Positions 52,934-61,637 of a DNA stretch of 64,000 bases are shown here, in pieces. Origin of the DNA: Streptomyces sp. NBC_00083 (GTDB lineage: Bacteria > Actinomycetota > Actinomycetes > Streptomycetales > Streptomycetaceae); contig NZ_JAPELY010000005.1 of assembly GCF_026343295.1 (NCBI RefSeq), positions 349,629 through 413,628 on the forward strand. The letters are read 5' to 3'. Both the position numbers and the translations under genes were made by a program. Position 1 is the stretch's first letter. Each line of letters opens with the position of its first letter. The notes under the pieces are model-generated. The model was not told the DNA's origin and ran no database searches. It was given only the letters and a program-made list of their open reading frames with translations.

Positions 52934-54195
52934 AGCTGCTCCTTCGCGTCTTTCGCGATCCGGCCGTCGGGGGCGACATAGCCCGTGGCCACCGGCACGG
53001 ACTGGGCCCAGGGGGTGGGGGCCACATCGGCGGGCAGACCCGTCAGGTCGTCACCGACCTGGCCCGCGGCCTGGAGGTGGTCGGCGAGCGAGCCCCACAC
53101 CTCGGTGTAGCGCTCGGGCCTGTTGTCCTGGTCGTCGGCGCGGATCCAGGGCGAGTTGGCCCAGTCACAGGCCGGCATGACGTGGTGCAGGTCGTGCTGC
53201 ACGGTGTCGCCGACCAGCACGAACATCCGGTACGAGGAGTGGACGACGAGCATCCGGAACGTCCACCTCCCCCAGGCGGACGCCTTCCGGACACCCGTCA
53301 GGGAGCGGTCCGGCACCGCCTCGCCGCAGAAGCGGCCGAAGGTGAGCAGGTCGCGCTGGTCGCGGGGGAGGCGGTCCTGGTTGCCGAAGAGCCACCAGCG
53401 GTGCTCGGTCATCGTGTACAGGAACGTGCAGCCCTGGAAGAAGACCGACGCGGGCACCAGCCAGAGCAGCAGCCACTCCGCCCACCAGCCGGTGAGCGCG
53501 ATGAACGCGGCGGTCGCGGCGAGGTAGGACAGCGACATGCAGAGCCGGTAACGCGGCCGGACCCCGACGAAGTTGGAGGTGACCCGGTTGGCCAGGAACC
53601 GTGCGTGGTGGCGCGGCGAGAACAGCGCGGCCCACAGGTAGCGACGGAACTGCGAGCGGCTCATCCCCGGCCGCATCCCGGTCGACAGCAGGTAGCGGGT
53701 GTCGCCGTCCTTCATCGAGCACGGGTAGGCGTGGTGGAGCAGGTGCTCCTTGCGGTTGTCGTCGTACGGGGAGCGCCAGAACACCGTGGTGATCAACTCG
53801 CCGACCAGACGGTTGCTCCACGCCTTCTTGGTGAACATGCGGTGCAGCGTCTGGTGCACGACGACGACGTCGAGCCGGCGCATGCCGCCGCTGGTCAGCA
53901 GCCAGCCGAGCACCAGGAGCGGCGCCGACCAGGGGGTGAACGGGTGCAGCGCGAAGGCGCCGAGCGCGATGCCGAGGGCGATCTGTACGGTGCCGAGCAG
54001 GCCGGCCTTGGCGGGGCTCCACGGGATCAGCTGCCTGCCGCCCTTGAGCGGGACGCCGGTGATCCAGGTCAGATAGGGCTGTACGAAGGCGGGCAGCGCC
54101 CGCATGGACTCGCGGGGCTCACCGGCGATCAGGCGCTCGGCGCGCTCGGTGTCCGTCTCGCCGGCGGGTGGGGTCAGGGTCCGCTGTTCAGGCAC
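52930..54195 (-). CDS. Membrane fatty-acid-desaturase-like protein
   Basis: A 421-residue protein with several membrane helices (LGTVQIALGIALGAFALHPF, LCMSLSYLAATAAFIALTGW) and the His boxes of membrane diiron desaturases: HQTLH, KEHLLHHAYP and HDLHHVMP. These bind two irons that activate O2. In this setting it could desaturate, hydroxylate or acetylenate an amino-acid side chain or acyl group. GTG at 54195 overlaps the oxygenase stop by 8 bases. Confidence 0.82.
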   Translation of the reverse strand: MPEQRTLTPPAGETDTERAERLIAGEPRESMRALPAFVQPYLTWITGVPLKGGRQLIPWSPAKAGLLGTVQIALGIALGAFALHPFTPWSAPLLVLGWLLTSGGMRRLDVVVVHQTLHRMFTKKAWSNRLVGELITTVFWRSPYDDNRKEHLLHHAYPCSMKDGDTRYLLSTGMRPGMSRSQFRRYLWAALFSPRHHARFLANRVTSNFVGVRPRYRLCMSLSYLAATAAFIALTGWWAEWLLLWLVPASVFFQGCTFLYTMTEHRWWLFGNQDRLPRDQRDLLTFGRFCGEAVPDRSLTGVRKASAWGRWTFRMLVVHSSYRMFVLVGDTVQHDLHHVMPACDWANSPWIRADDQDNRPERYTEVWGSLADHLQAAGQVGDDLTGLPADVAPTPWAQSVPVATGYVAPDGRIAKDAKEQL

Positions 54196-54970
54196 CGACG
54201 CCTCCGAAGAGCACGTCGTTGGTCTCGTGGGTGATCTCGCGCCGCAGGTCCGCGCCGCTCGCCCACGTCATGTTGACGATCGTGCGGCTCGTCTCGCCGC
54301 GGATCGGGTAGACCCGGTGCATCGTGGTGTCGGTCTTCACGATGTAGGCGTCGCCGGCCTCGAAGGCGTACGAACGGACCTGGCTCTTCAGGAGCGCGCC
54401 GTGCACGTCCGGGTTCTCCTTGTCCCAGGAGGTGTGGGGCACGGCCTGCACGAAGCCGCCGTCGCGGTAGTCGGGGGCCTGGAGCACGAGGATGAAGCCG
54501 TAGGTGTAGTCGTCCCAGTGCCAGCCGTGGGTGTCGCCGTTCTTGCCGAGGCGGCTGATCACGTAGTGCTCGCCGGCGTAGGGGCAGGTGTGGACCTCCT
54601 CGCCGACCACCCGCGAGAGCAGGGACTTGACCGCGGGCGAGAAGTACGTGGCGTGGACGAGCGGGCCGTGCTCCTTGATGACGGGCTGGCCCACCGTCGT
54701 CATCTGGCGGGGCGTCCCGTCGGTGATGTCGAAGGCGAACTTACGGTCCACGCCGTGCTCGTCCATGATCCGGTACGTCTCCCGCTGGAGCGGACCGAGG
54801 AGCTCGGGCGGGCAGAACCCGCGCAGCGGGACGATGTGCTCGTCCTGGAAACCGGCCTGCAGGCCCGCGAGTTCGGTGCCGGTGAAACGCTCGGCGAAGT
54901 GCCGCTCGAAGAGCTGCTCGGGGGTGGCGGCGGGGGCCACGGCTGCGCCGGCCCCGGTGGTGACGGTCAT
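54188..54970 (-). CDS. Fe(II)/2-oxoglutarate oxygenase, BesD-like fold
   Basis: A 260-residue non-heme iron enzyme. The iron triad reads H151-W-D153 in DTHGWHWDDYTYGFILVLQA and His218 in MHRVYPIRG, with Arg224 nearby for 2-oxoglutarate. This layout and the HGWHW context match the BesD-type amino-acid halogenases as I remember them, with the same 67-residue spacing of the two His. Those have Gly instead of the carboxylate; this one keeps Asp, so hydroxylation or desaturation is expected, not chlorination. AGGAGATCC precedes the ATG at 54970. Confidence 0.82.
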   Translation of the reverse strand: MTVTTGAGAAVAPAATPEQLFERHFAERFTGTELAGLQAGFQDEHIVPLRGFCPPELLGPLQRETYRIMDEHGVDRKFAFDITDGTPRQMTTVGQPVIKEHGPLVHATYFSPAVKSLLSRVVGEEVHTCPYAGEHYVISRLGKNGDTHGWHWDDYTYGFILVLQAPDYRDGGFVQAVPHTSWDKENPDVHGALLKSQVRSYAFEAGDAYIVKTDTTMHRVYPIRGETSRTIVNMTWASGADLRREITHETNDVLFGGVGA

Positions 54971-55059
54971 ACGGATCTCCTGTGACGTGCTGTGGACGAC
55001 GGGCGGCGCGGCGCGAGGCGGGCCCGCGCGGCGGCCTGGTGCGGACGGCGCGGCGCGAA

Positions 55060-56382
55060 CTACGCGCTCGCCGGGTCGAGTTGGGGGAAGCGCGGGGGTA
55101 CGAGCCGGTTGTTGGGGTTGTCGCCGAGGGGGCGGCCGCCGAAGAGGGTGTCCCGACGGGCCGCCATCGCCTTCTCGTGCAGCTCCTCGGGGCGCTCAGC
55201 GGTGACGACGACCATGCCGACGACGTCGAGCTGGTCGGCGCGTCCGGACAGGGGCTCGCCCACGGCCTTGGTGAGCCGGCCGTACTCGGTGCCCGGCGGG
55301 AACGTCAGCTCCCGCATCTCGGTGGCGCCGGGCGGGGGCAGCAGCAGCATGTCGGCGCTGTAGCGCGGGGTCCGGCCGAGGAAGGCCAGGTCGGGACGGT
55401 GCCCGCGGGCGATGGCGACGAGCGGAGCGGCATAGGGGATGTCGTAGGCGTTGCCGATGCAGACGGCCATGGCGACGCCCGCCGTGCGGAGGTTGAAGTC
55501 GATCAGCTCGATGGGGCCGTCGTCCGGGACCATGACCTCCAGGTGCGTCGGCCCGTGGGTGATGCCGAGGGCCCGGTGGAACTCCGCGGCGCGGGCCTCG
55601 ATCTCGGCCCTGCGCGGGTGTTCGTACGGGAAGACCACGCCCTGCTCGACGACGGCGTCCCGGGCCGAGAGGTAGCGGCCGGTGAGCCCCACCACGTGGA
55701 TCTCGCCGCGGTCGACGAGCGACTCCACCGAGAGCAGCTCGCCCTCGGCGCGCTCCTCCAGGACGAAGGCGCCGTGCGCGAGGATGTACTCCTTCATCAG
55801 GGCGTTCACCACGGGCGCCGCCGCTGCCTGTCCGGCCGCCTCCCGCAGCTCGTCGAGCGAGGCGACGGTGAAGCACAGGGCGCTGCCGGTGCCGTTGGCG
55901 GGCTTGAGCACCCCGGGGCGGCCGAACTCCCAGGTGTCCCAGGTCAGCGCCTCGTCAAGGGAGACCGAACGCAGGGCGCTCAGGCCCGCCGCGTACAGGG
56001 TGCGACGCACCCAGTACTTGTCGAGGGCGCGGCCCACCGGGCCCGCGCCGCTGGTGGGGAGCCCGGCCCGCTCGCGCAGTTCGGCCTCGTGCCGCAGCGC
56101 CCCCTCGAAGGCGGCGTAGGTGCCGGCCACGTCGTGGCGGGCGAGGACGGCGTCGAGGACCGGGCGGACCGCGTCGTCGTCGGCCCAGGAGGCGACCGGG
56201 ATCACCTCGTCGACGAGGCCGTCCGGCACGGCGAAGGGGCCCTGGTCCTGGAGCGGCCCCTGGTTGAGGGCGACGATCCGCAGTCCGCGCCGCTTCGCCT
56301 CCTGGGCGACGAGGACCATGTGGTTGAGCAATTCGAGCAGGACGAAGGTCTGTTGCGGCCGGGAATTGTCTGTCTGCGGCAC
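55060..56382 (-). CDS. ATP-grasp ligase
   Basis: A 440-residue ATP-grasp enzyme of the L-amino-acid ligase type. Segments are TFVLLELLNHMVLVAQEAKR, RPGVLKPANGTGSALCFTVA, ILAHGAFVLEERAEGELLSV and PIELIDFNLRTAGVAMAVCI, which carries the metal-binding Glu/Asn. It would couple two amino acids through an acyl phosphate. GTG at 56382 has AAGGA about 11 bases upstream; the long frame to 57783 lies inside the exporter gene. It is 17 bases downstream of the exporter. An 89-base gap separates it from the oxygenase gene. Confidence 0.83.
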   Translation of the reverse strand: MPQTDNSRPQQTFVLLELLNHMVLVAQEAKRRGLRIVALNQGPLQDQGPFAVPDGLVDEVIPVASWADDDAVRPVLDAVLARHDVAGTYAAFEGALRHEAELRERAGLPTSGAGPVGRALDKYWVRRTLYAAGLSALRSVSLDEALTWDTWEFGRPGVLKPANGTGSALCFTVASLDELREAAGQAAAAPVVNALMKEYILAHGAFVLEERAEGELLSVESLVDRGEIHVVGLTGRYLSARDAVVEQGVVFPYEHPRRAEIEARAAEFHRALGITHGPTHLEVMVPDDGPIELIDFNLRTAGVAMAVCIGNAYDIPYAAPLVAIARGHRPDLAFLGRTPRYSADMLLLPPPGATEMRELTFPPGTEYGRLTKAVGEPLSGRADQLDVVGMVVVTAERPEELHEKAMAARRDTLFGGRPLGDNPNNRLVPPRFPQLDPASA

Positions 56383-56399
56383 GGTGGTGGTGTTCCTTC

Positions 56400-57683
56400 T
56401 CAAGAGACGCGGAGTTCTTCGGCGAGGGCGGGCGCGCTCGCGGAAAGGGAAGCGCTGCGTGCGAGGCGCGTGCGGTAGATCTCCCAGCCGACGACGAGCG
56501 CCACGATGAGGGCGATGTCGGCGAATACCGCGTTGTTGACGCCGAGGCCGTCCATGCCACGGGCGAAGACGAAGGCGAAGACCGCCATGAGGCTGTATCC
56601 GATGGCCGTCTGGACACCGACGACCGAGGAGATCTGGGAATCGGGCGTACGGGCGATCATGAGTTTGAACTGGTGCACCCAGATGACTTCTCCGCAGAGC
56701 ACCATCAGCGAGAAGAGCGCCACGCAGAGGTAGATGTTCCCGTGCGCCGCCGGCATGGCCGCGTAACAGACGGTGCTCGCCGCGACGGCCGCCATGTTCA
56801 CCGGCTTCTCCCGCGCGGGGGTGATGAATCCGCGGCGGTTGAAGAACTGGTACAGGAAGATGCCCGCCATGATGGCGATCGATTCGAAGGTGAAGAACAG
56901 CGCCGTGCCCGACTCGCCCCAGCGGAACCACACTTCGGGGATCACGGTGATCAGCGATTCGTAGGTCGCCTGGAACGCCGTCACGGAAAGGACGATGTAG
57001 AACACCGCCGAGGCGACGCTCTCCTCGCGGGCCATGAGGGCGAAGGCGCCCCGCGCACCGGAGAGGAGGCCGCCCTTGCCGTTGACCCGCGCGGCCCGCA
57101 GCGACTCGTCGAGCCGCCCCTGGTGGGGGCGGACGAAAGCCATCATGACCGCCGCGACCACGAAGGCCGACGCGTCGATCCACACCACGGCCGTGAGGCC
57201 GACGAACTTCAGGATGAACACGCCCACCGCGCCGGCGAGCGCCATGGCGAGCGGCAGGCTGGAATTGAAGACCGGTGAATACATGTCGGTCTCGCGCTCG
57301 TCGAAGAACTGCACCAGGGCCTTCACCCGGGCATTGCTGACGGCGCTCTTGATCAGTGATCTGACGAAGATGATGGCGACCGCGCCGGCGAAGGCGCCCG
57401 ATCCCAGGAAGGCGAGGAAGAGCAGCGTCACCACGGCCGCCGCCGCGTTGAGCCGGATCAGCAGCGTCTTGGCGTTCTGCCGGTCGATGTACTGCGCGGC
57501 GAAAAGCCCGACGAAGAGATTGGCTATCCAGTCGGCGCCGAAAATGATCGCGGCGAGGGTCGCGCTCCCGCTCTCCATGAAGACGTAGGAGGCGTAGGAG
57601 ATCATCAACAGCTTGGAGCCGAAGAGCGAGATGAACGAGGCCAGGAAACTGAGCAGAAAATTTCTGCGTATGTATACGCTCAT
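56400..57683 (-). CDS. MFS transporter
   Basis: A 427-residue transporter with about twelve helices, starting MSVYIRRNFLLSFLASFISL and containing the loop AAQYIDRQNAKTLLIRL, an MFS A-motif equivalent. It is most like the MFS_3/enterobactin-exporter type. First gene of the leftward operon, it is probably the efflux and self-resistance function for the product. Some AT-ending codons (TTT, ATA) near the start differ from the neighbours. ATG at 57683. Confidence 0.85.
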   Translation of the reverse strand: MSVYIRRNFLLSFLASFISLFGSKLLMISYASYVFMESGSATLAAIIFGADWIANLFVGLFAAQYIDRQNAKTLLIRLNAAAAVVTLLFLAFLGSGAFAGAVAIIFVRSLIKSAVSNARVKALVQFFDERETDMYSPVFNSSLPLAMALAGAVGVFILKFVGLTAVVWIDASAFVVAAVMMAFVRPHQGRLDESLRAARVNGKGGLLSGARGAFALMAREESVASAVFYIVLSVTAFQATYESLITVIPEVWFRWGESGTALFFTFESIAIMAGIFLYQFFNRRGFITPAREKPVNMAAVAASTVCYAAMPAAHGNIYLCVALFSLMVLCGEVIWVHQFKLMIARTPDSQISSVVGVQTAIGYSLMAVFAFVFARGMDGLGVNNAVFADIALIVALVVGWEIYRTRLARSASLSASAPALAEELRVS

Positions 57684-57814
57684 GTCTGGTGTGGTCTTTC
57701 TGCCGGAATCGACTCCCCGCCTCCACGGACCGGCAGGGGTTGCGCCGTCGCGACTCGGGGCCGTGCATCACTCGTGCTTGCACCAGGAGTCTTCGGCAGG
57801 GTGTTTCCGATCAC

Positions 57815-57829
57815 GTACCGAACCGGTAC
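57815..57829. promoter_or_regulatory. Palindrome in the exporter/SARP divergent promoter
   Basis: GTACCG-AAC-CGGTAC, two perfect 6-bp arms around 3 bases. A TAATAT -10-like hexamer for the SARP gene follows at 57851-57856, so the palindrome overlaps the expected -35. Confidence 0.5.
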
Positions 57830-57909
57830 CCACTCGGCTCGAACGGCGCCTAATATCGCCTCAACATGGCCTCTGCCTGGGGTTTTTCAAGCTTTGACGG
57901 TGGTGCGCG

Positions 57910-60900
57910 ATGACGGGGCCCGACGATCGGCCGGTGCGGTTCAACATCCTCGGCTCGCTGGAGGGATGGGCGAACGGCCACCGGGTGCGGCTGGGCGGCC
58001 CGATCCAGGAACGCGTCCTGACCGTGCTGCTCCTGGAAGCCAACCGCGTGGTGCCGGTGTACCGGCTCATCGAGGCCGCCTGGGAGGACGAACCGCCGGT
58101 CACCGCCGTGCAGCAGATCCGCAAGGCGGTCGCCGAGATCCGGCGCCGCGTCCCGGGCGGCCCGGGGTTCCTGCTCACCGAGGGCGCCGGCTATCTGGTG
58201 GTGGTCGCGGACGAGGACCTCGACCTCCAGGTGTTCCTGCGGGAGACCAAGCGGGCAGCGGACGCGGCGGCCGCGGGCCGGCTTCCCGAGGCGGTGGCCG
58301 GGCTGCGCACGGCGCTCGCCCTGTGGCGCGGCAGCATGATGTCGGGCGCGGGCGGGCCGGTCGTCGCCGCCGCGTCCGCCGCCCTGGACGAGCACCGCCT
58401 GGCGGCGACGGAGCAGCTCTTCGAGTTCCGCCTCGCCCTCGGCGAGGACAACGAACTCGTGGGCGACCTGCGCGAGGCCGTCGGCGCCCATCCGCTGCGG
58501 GAGCGGCTGCGCGGCCGGCTGATGCTCGCGCTCTACCGCTCGGGCCGCCAGGCGGAGGCGCTCGCCGAGTACGGCCGGATCAGGGACCGGCTCGCCGACG
58601 AGCTGGGCATCGACCCGGGCACGGAACTGTCACGGCTGCACGAGGGCATCCTGCGGGCCGACCCGGAGCTGGCCGCGCCCCCGCGCACCGCGCCCGTGCC
58701 CGCGTCCCGGGCGCCCGAACTCCCGGTCCCCGCACCGGCGTCCACCGCGCCGCGTAGCTCCGCCGCGGAGCTCTGCGCGCCCTGCACCCTGCCGTACGAC
58801 CTGACGGACTTCACCGGCCGCGAGCGCGAGCTGGGCCGGCTGCTCGGTCTCGCGCGGCGCGAGGGCGGGGCGGGCGAACGCATCCGCATCGTCGGCATCG
58901 ACGGGATGGGGGGCTCGGGCAAGACCACCCTGGCCGTGCACGCGGCACACCGGCTGTCCGAGGCGTTCCCGGACGGCCGCCTCTACGTCGACCTGCGCGG
59001 CTTCACCCCGGGTGAACGGCCGCTCCAGCCCGACTCGGTGGCCGGGCTGCTGCTCAAGGCGCTGGGCGGCCCGGACACCCGGGTCCCCGACGACGAGGAG
59101 GCCCGCTTCGCGCTGTGGCGCTCCGCGGTGGCGAACCGGCGGCTGCTGCTCATCCTCGACAACGCGGCCGACACCGCGCAGCTCAGGCCGCTGCTCTCGG
59201 CCATGCCGCACGGCTTCGTGGTGGTGACGGGCCGGGTCCGCCTGGTCGACCTCGACGGCGTCCAGTGGATCTCGCTCAGCAGCATGGCACCCGACGAGAG
59301 TTCGGCCCTGCTGGCCAAGACCCTGGGCGAGGAGCGCCTGGCGGCCGAGCCGAAGGCGGCAGCCGCCCTCGCCGAGCTGTGCGGCCACCTTCCGCTCGCG
59401 CTGCGCATCGCCACGGCCAAGCTGCGCAACCGGCCGCTGTGGACCCTTCAGTACCTGACCGGCCGGCTCCGGGACGAGTCCCGGCTCCTGAAGGAGCTGA
59501 GTTCCAGCGAACGCAGCGTCGCCACCAGCGTCCAGCTCTCCTACCAGGCGCTGGACCCCGACCACCAGCGGGCCTTCAGGATGCTCGGGCTGCACCCGGG
59601 CTCCGACGTCGACAGCCACACCGCCGCCGCCCTCATCGGGACCTCCGCCCCCGAGGCCGAGGAGAGCCTGGAGGCCCTGCTCGACGCGCATCTGCTGCGC
59701 CAGCAGGCGCTGGGCCGCTACACCTTCCACGACCTGGTCCGCAGTTTCGCCCGCGGCCTGTGGCAGGCGGGGACGGCTCCGGAGTCGGCCGCGCTGCTCG
59801 ACCGGCTGCTCGACTACTACATCGCCGCCACCGACGGGGCGTGCGGCGTGCTGTTCCCCGGCTGGGTCGGCTACGCGGTCCCGCCCGTCGCCCCGCCCGC
59901 CGAACTCCCGCCGCTGGGCGACGACTCGCAGGCGGCCCGCTGGTTCGACGAGGAGCTCCCGGCCCTGCGCGCCGCGGTCGCCCTCGGCCACGAGCGGGGC
60001 CACCACCGCCAGGCGGCCTATCTCGCCCGCAACACGATGTTCCATCTGCATCAGCGCGGCGATGTGAAGGGGCTGCGGGAGACCGGGGAACTCAGCGTGG
60101 CCGCGGCCCGGGACGCCCAGGACCTGCACACCCTGCGGCTGAACCTGATCAACCTGTCCACGGTCCACTCGGCGGCCGGCGACTTCCGCAAGACGGCCGA
60201 GCTGTGCGAGGAGGGGCTGCGCATCGTCCGCTCCCAGGAGGACCGCCGCGGCGAGGGCTCCTTCCTGGACCAACTCGGCTGGGCCCACGGCTGTCTCGGC
60301 GACCTGCACGAGGGGCGCCGCTATCTGCAGCAGGCGGTCGAGACACAGCAGGCGGTCCAGGACCACCACCGCGAGGCGTTCGCCCTGTCCAACCTCAGCT
60401 CGCTGCACGCCTGGCTCGGCGCCACCGCGGACGCGGTGGCCGCCGCCCGGCAGGCCGCCCTGCTCCAGCAGCGGATCGGCGCCCACCAGCCGCAGACCGC
60501 CGCCCTCAACGATCTGGCCGTCGCGCATCTGGCCGCGGGCGACCCCGCGTCGGCGCGCCCGGTGCTCGACGAAGCGCTCCGGGTCGGCGAGAAGTCCTCG
60601 ATGCCCCGCAACCTCGCCCTCACTCATGCCCTCATGGCCGACCTCTGCCAGCGCGAGGGGCGCGGAGAGCGGGCCCCGGCCCTCGCGGCACGCGCCCTCG
60701 ACCTGGTGGCGCCGCTCGGCGCGCGGGCCTGGCAGTGCCAGATCGAGAACATCGCCGGGCTCGTCCACCGGCGGCGCGGCGAACACCGGCACGCCCTCGA
60801 CCTGCACCAGAGCGCTTTCCGGCACGCCTCGGGCATCGAGTTCCGCATCGAGATCGCCCGCGCGCTCGACGGCATGGCGCAGGCCCTGCACGCGCTCGGC

Positions 60901-60990
60901 GACTACGTGGCGTCGGCGGAACAGCGCCGCCTCGCGGACGAGCACTTCGACGCCATGTCCGTACCGGAGGACTTTCGCCGGCGCTCCTGA
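57910..60990 (+). CDS. AfsR-type SARP regulator with NTPase and TPR regions
   Basis: A 1026-residue regulator. Residues 1-95 form the SARP winged-helix domain (FNILGSLEGWANGHRVRLGG), residues 95-255 the bacterial transcriptional activation domain, then an NB-ARC-type NTPase near 290-600 with Walker A GMGGSGKTTLAVHAAH at about 335 and LLLILDNAADTAQLRPLL, and TPR-like repeats from about 680 to 1010. This is the AfsR layout. Being divergent from the operon and separated by 226 bases, it is probably the pathway activator. ATG at 57910 has GGTGG upstream. Confidence 0.92.
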   Translation: MTGPDDRPVRFNILGSLEGWANGHRVRLGGPIQERVLTVLLLEANRVVPVYRLIEAAWEDEPPVTAVQQIRKAVAEIRRRVPGGPGFLLTEGAGYLVVVADEDLDLQVFLRETKRAADAAAAGRLPEAVAGLRTALALWRGSMMSGAGGPVVAAASAALDEHRLAATEQLFEFRLALGEDNELVGDLREAVGAHPLRERLRGRLMLALYRSGRQAEALAEYGRIRDRLADELGIDPGTELSRLHEGILRADPELAAPPRTAPVPASRAPELPVPAPASTAPRSSAAELCAPCTLPYDLTDFTGRERELGRLLGLARREGGAGERIRIVGIDGMGGSGKTTLAVHAAHRLSEAFPDGRLYVDLRGFTPGERPLQPDSVAGLLLKALGGPDTRVPDDEEARFALWRSAVANRRLLLILDNAADTAQLRPLLSAMPHGFVVVTGRVRLVDLDGVQWISLSSMAPDESSALLAKTLGEERLAAEPKAAAALAELCGHLPLALRIATAKLRNRPLWTLQYLTGRLRDESRLLKELSSSERSVATSVQLSYQALDPDHQRAFRMLGLHPGSDVDSHTAAALIGTSAPEAEESLEALLDAHLLRQQALGRYTFHDLVRSFARGLWQAGTAPESAALLDRLLDYYIAATDGACGVLFPGWVGYAVPPVAPPAELPPLGDDSQAARWFDEELPALRAAVALGHERGHHRQAAYLARNTMFHLHQRGDVKGLRETGELSVAAARDAQDLHTLRLNLINLSTVHSAAGDFRKTAELCEEGLRIVRSQEDRRGEGSFLDQLGWAHGCLGDLHEGRRYLQQAVETQQAVQDHHREAFALSNLSSLHAWLGATADAVAAARQAALLQQRIGAHQPQTAALNDLAVAHLAAGDPASARPVLDEALRVGEKSSMPRNLALTHALMADLCQREGRGERAPALAARALDLVAPLGARAWQCQIENIAGLVHRRRGEHRHALDLHQSAFRHASGIEFRIEIARALDGMAQALHALGDYVASAEQRRLADEHFDAMSVPEDFRRRS

Positions 60991-60996
60991 CATGAC

Positions 60997-61030
60997 GGTG
61001 CCCCGCTCCCCCACAGGGGGGCGGGGCACC
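60997..61030. terminator. Terminator after SARP gene
   Basis: GGTGCCCCGC-T-CCCCC, ACA loop, then GGGGG-GCGGGGCACC: a 15-bp stem with one bulged T, 6 bases after the SARP stop. It also serves the convergent small gene. Confidence 0.82.
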
Positions 61031-61044
61031 ACACCGGCTCGTGC

Positions 61045-61197
61045 TCAGTTCAGCGGCCCCACAGCCATGCCGCCGCTGTCGGCCACGGACTGCCGCTCCC
61101 CGTGCGACCCGCCCGCGCCCTGCTGCGCCACCGTCCCCACTCCCAAGGCGAGCGCCAGCGCCAGTACCCCGACCAGGCCCGCCAACTTGTTCCGCAT
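61045..61197 (-). CDS. 50-residue secreted peptide
   Basis: ATG at 61197 gives MRNKLAGLVGVLALALALGV, a clear signal peptide, then TVAQQ and a mature part of roughly 25 residues (GAGGSHGERQSVADSGGMAV and GPLN). GGGGTGGGG lies just upstream, and the convergent terminator follows its stop. The frame is open to 61326 but without a ribosome site. No family recognised; it may be a secreted signal or a relic. Confidence 0.6.
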   Translation of the reverse strand: MRNKLAGLVGVLALALALGVGTVAQQGAGGSHGERQSVADSGGMAVGPLN

Positions 61198-61637
61198 CGT
61201 TCCCCACCCCTGTTGTCTGCTGTACTGCCGTGCTGCTGTGCGGAATCGATCTTGCGGGATCGGCTTTCCGTACAGGATCCCCTCCGCTACCGCGTGGATA
61301 CCGGCCCCGGCGCGCGCCGGTGCCACGGGACAGCCAAGGCTGGAAGCGGGCCCCAGCCCCCGGGGAGCGAGGCCGGCGGACGCGGATGGCAGTGCGGCCG
61401 ATCACCAAGATGTCGTCGCACCACCGGTGGCCCGACGCCTTGCTAATCGTCCGCTGAAAGACCTGCACCCAGTACACATTTGATCGAGGGCCCGAGAACG
61501 GTGGTCGGCAATAAAGTGGATACCTTCGAGACAGGCTCATTCCGACCTGGCTGGGTCCGCCTCCTGCGTGGCCGGGCAGGAGGCGCCTGTCCCATGAAGA
61601 ACACCGACGTGCTGCTGAAACGAGCGCACTGCCGAAT
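61198..61637. other. Intergenic region at the composition change
   Basis: 440 bases without a supported gene. A 63-residue frame at 61480-61671 begins with TTG and overlaps the lipoprotein 3' end, so I do not call it. GC content falls visibly from about 61450 onward. Confidence 0.4.

Noticed and set aside
48433..57683. Reading the cluster as an ectoine operon because of the EctB-like and PhyH-like genes
   Set aside because: EctA and EctC are absent, and the oxygenase matches the BesD pattern better than EctD.
58630..61032. 800-residue minus-strand frame opposite the SARP gene
   Set aside because: Shadow frame; the plus strand shows SARP, Walker A and TPR features.
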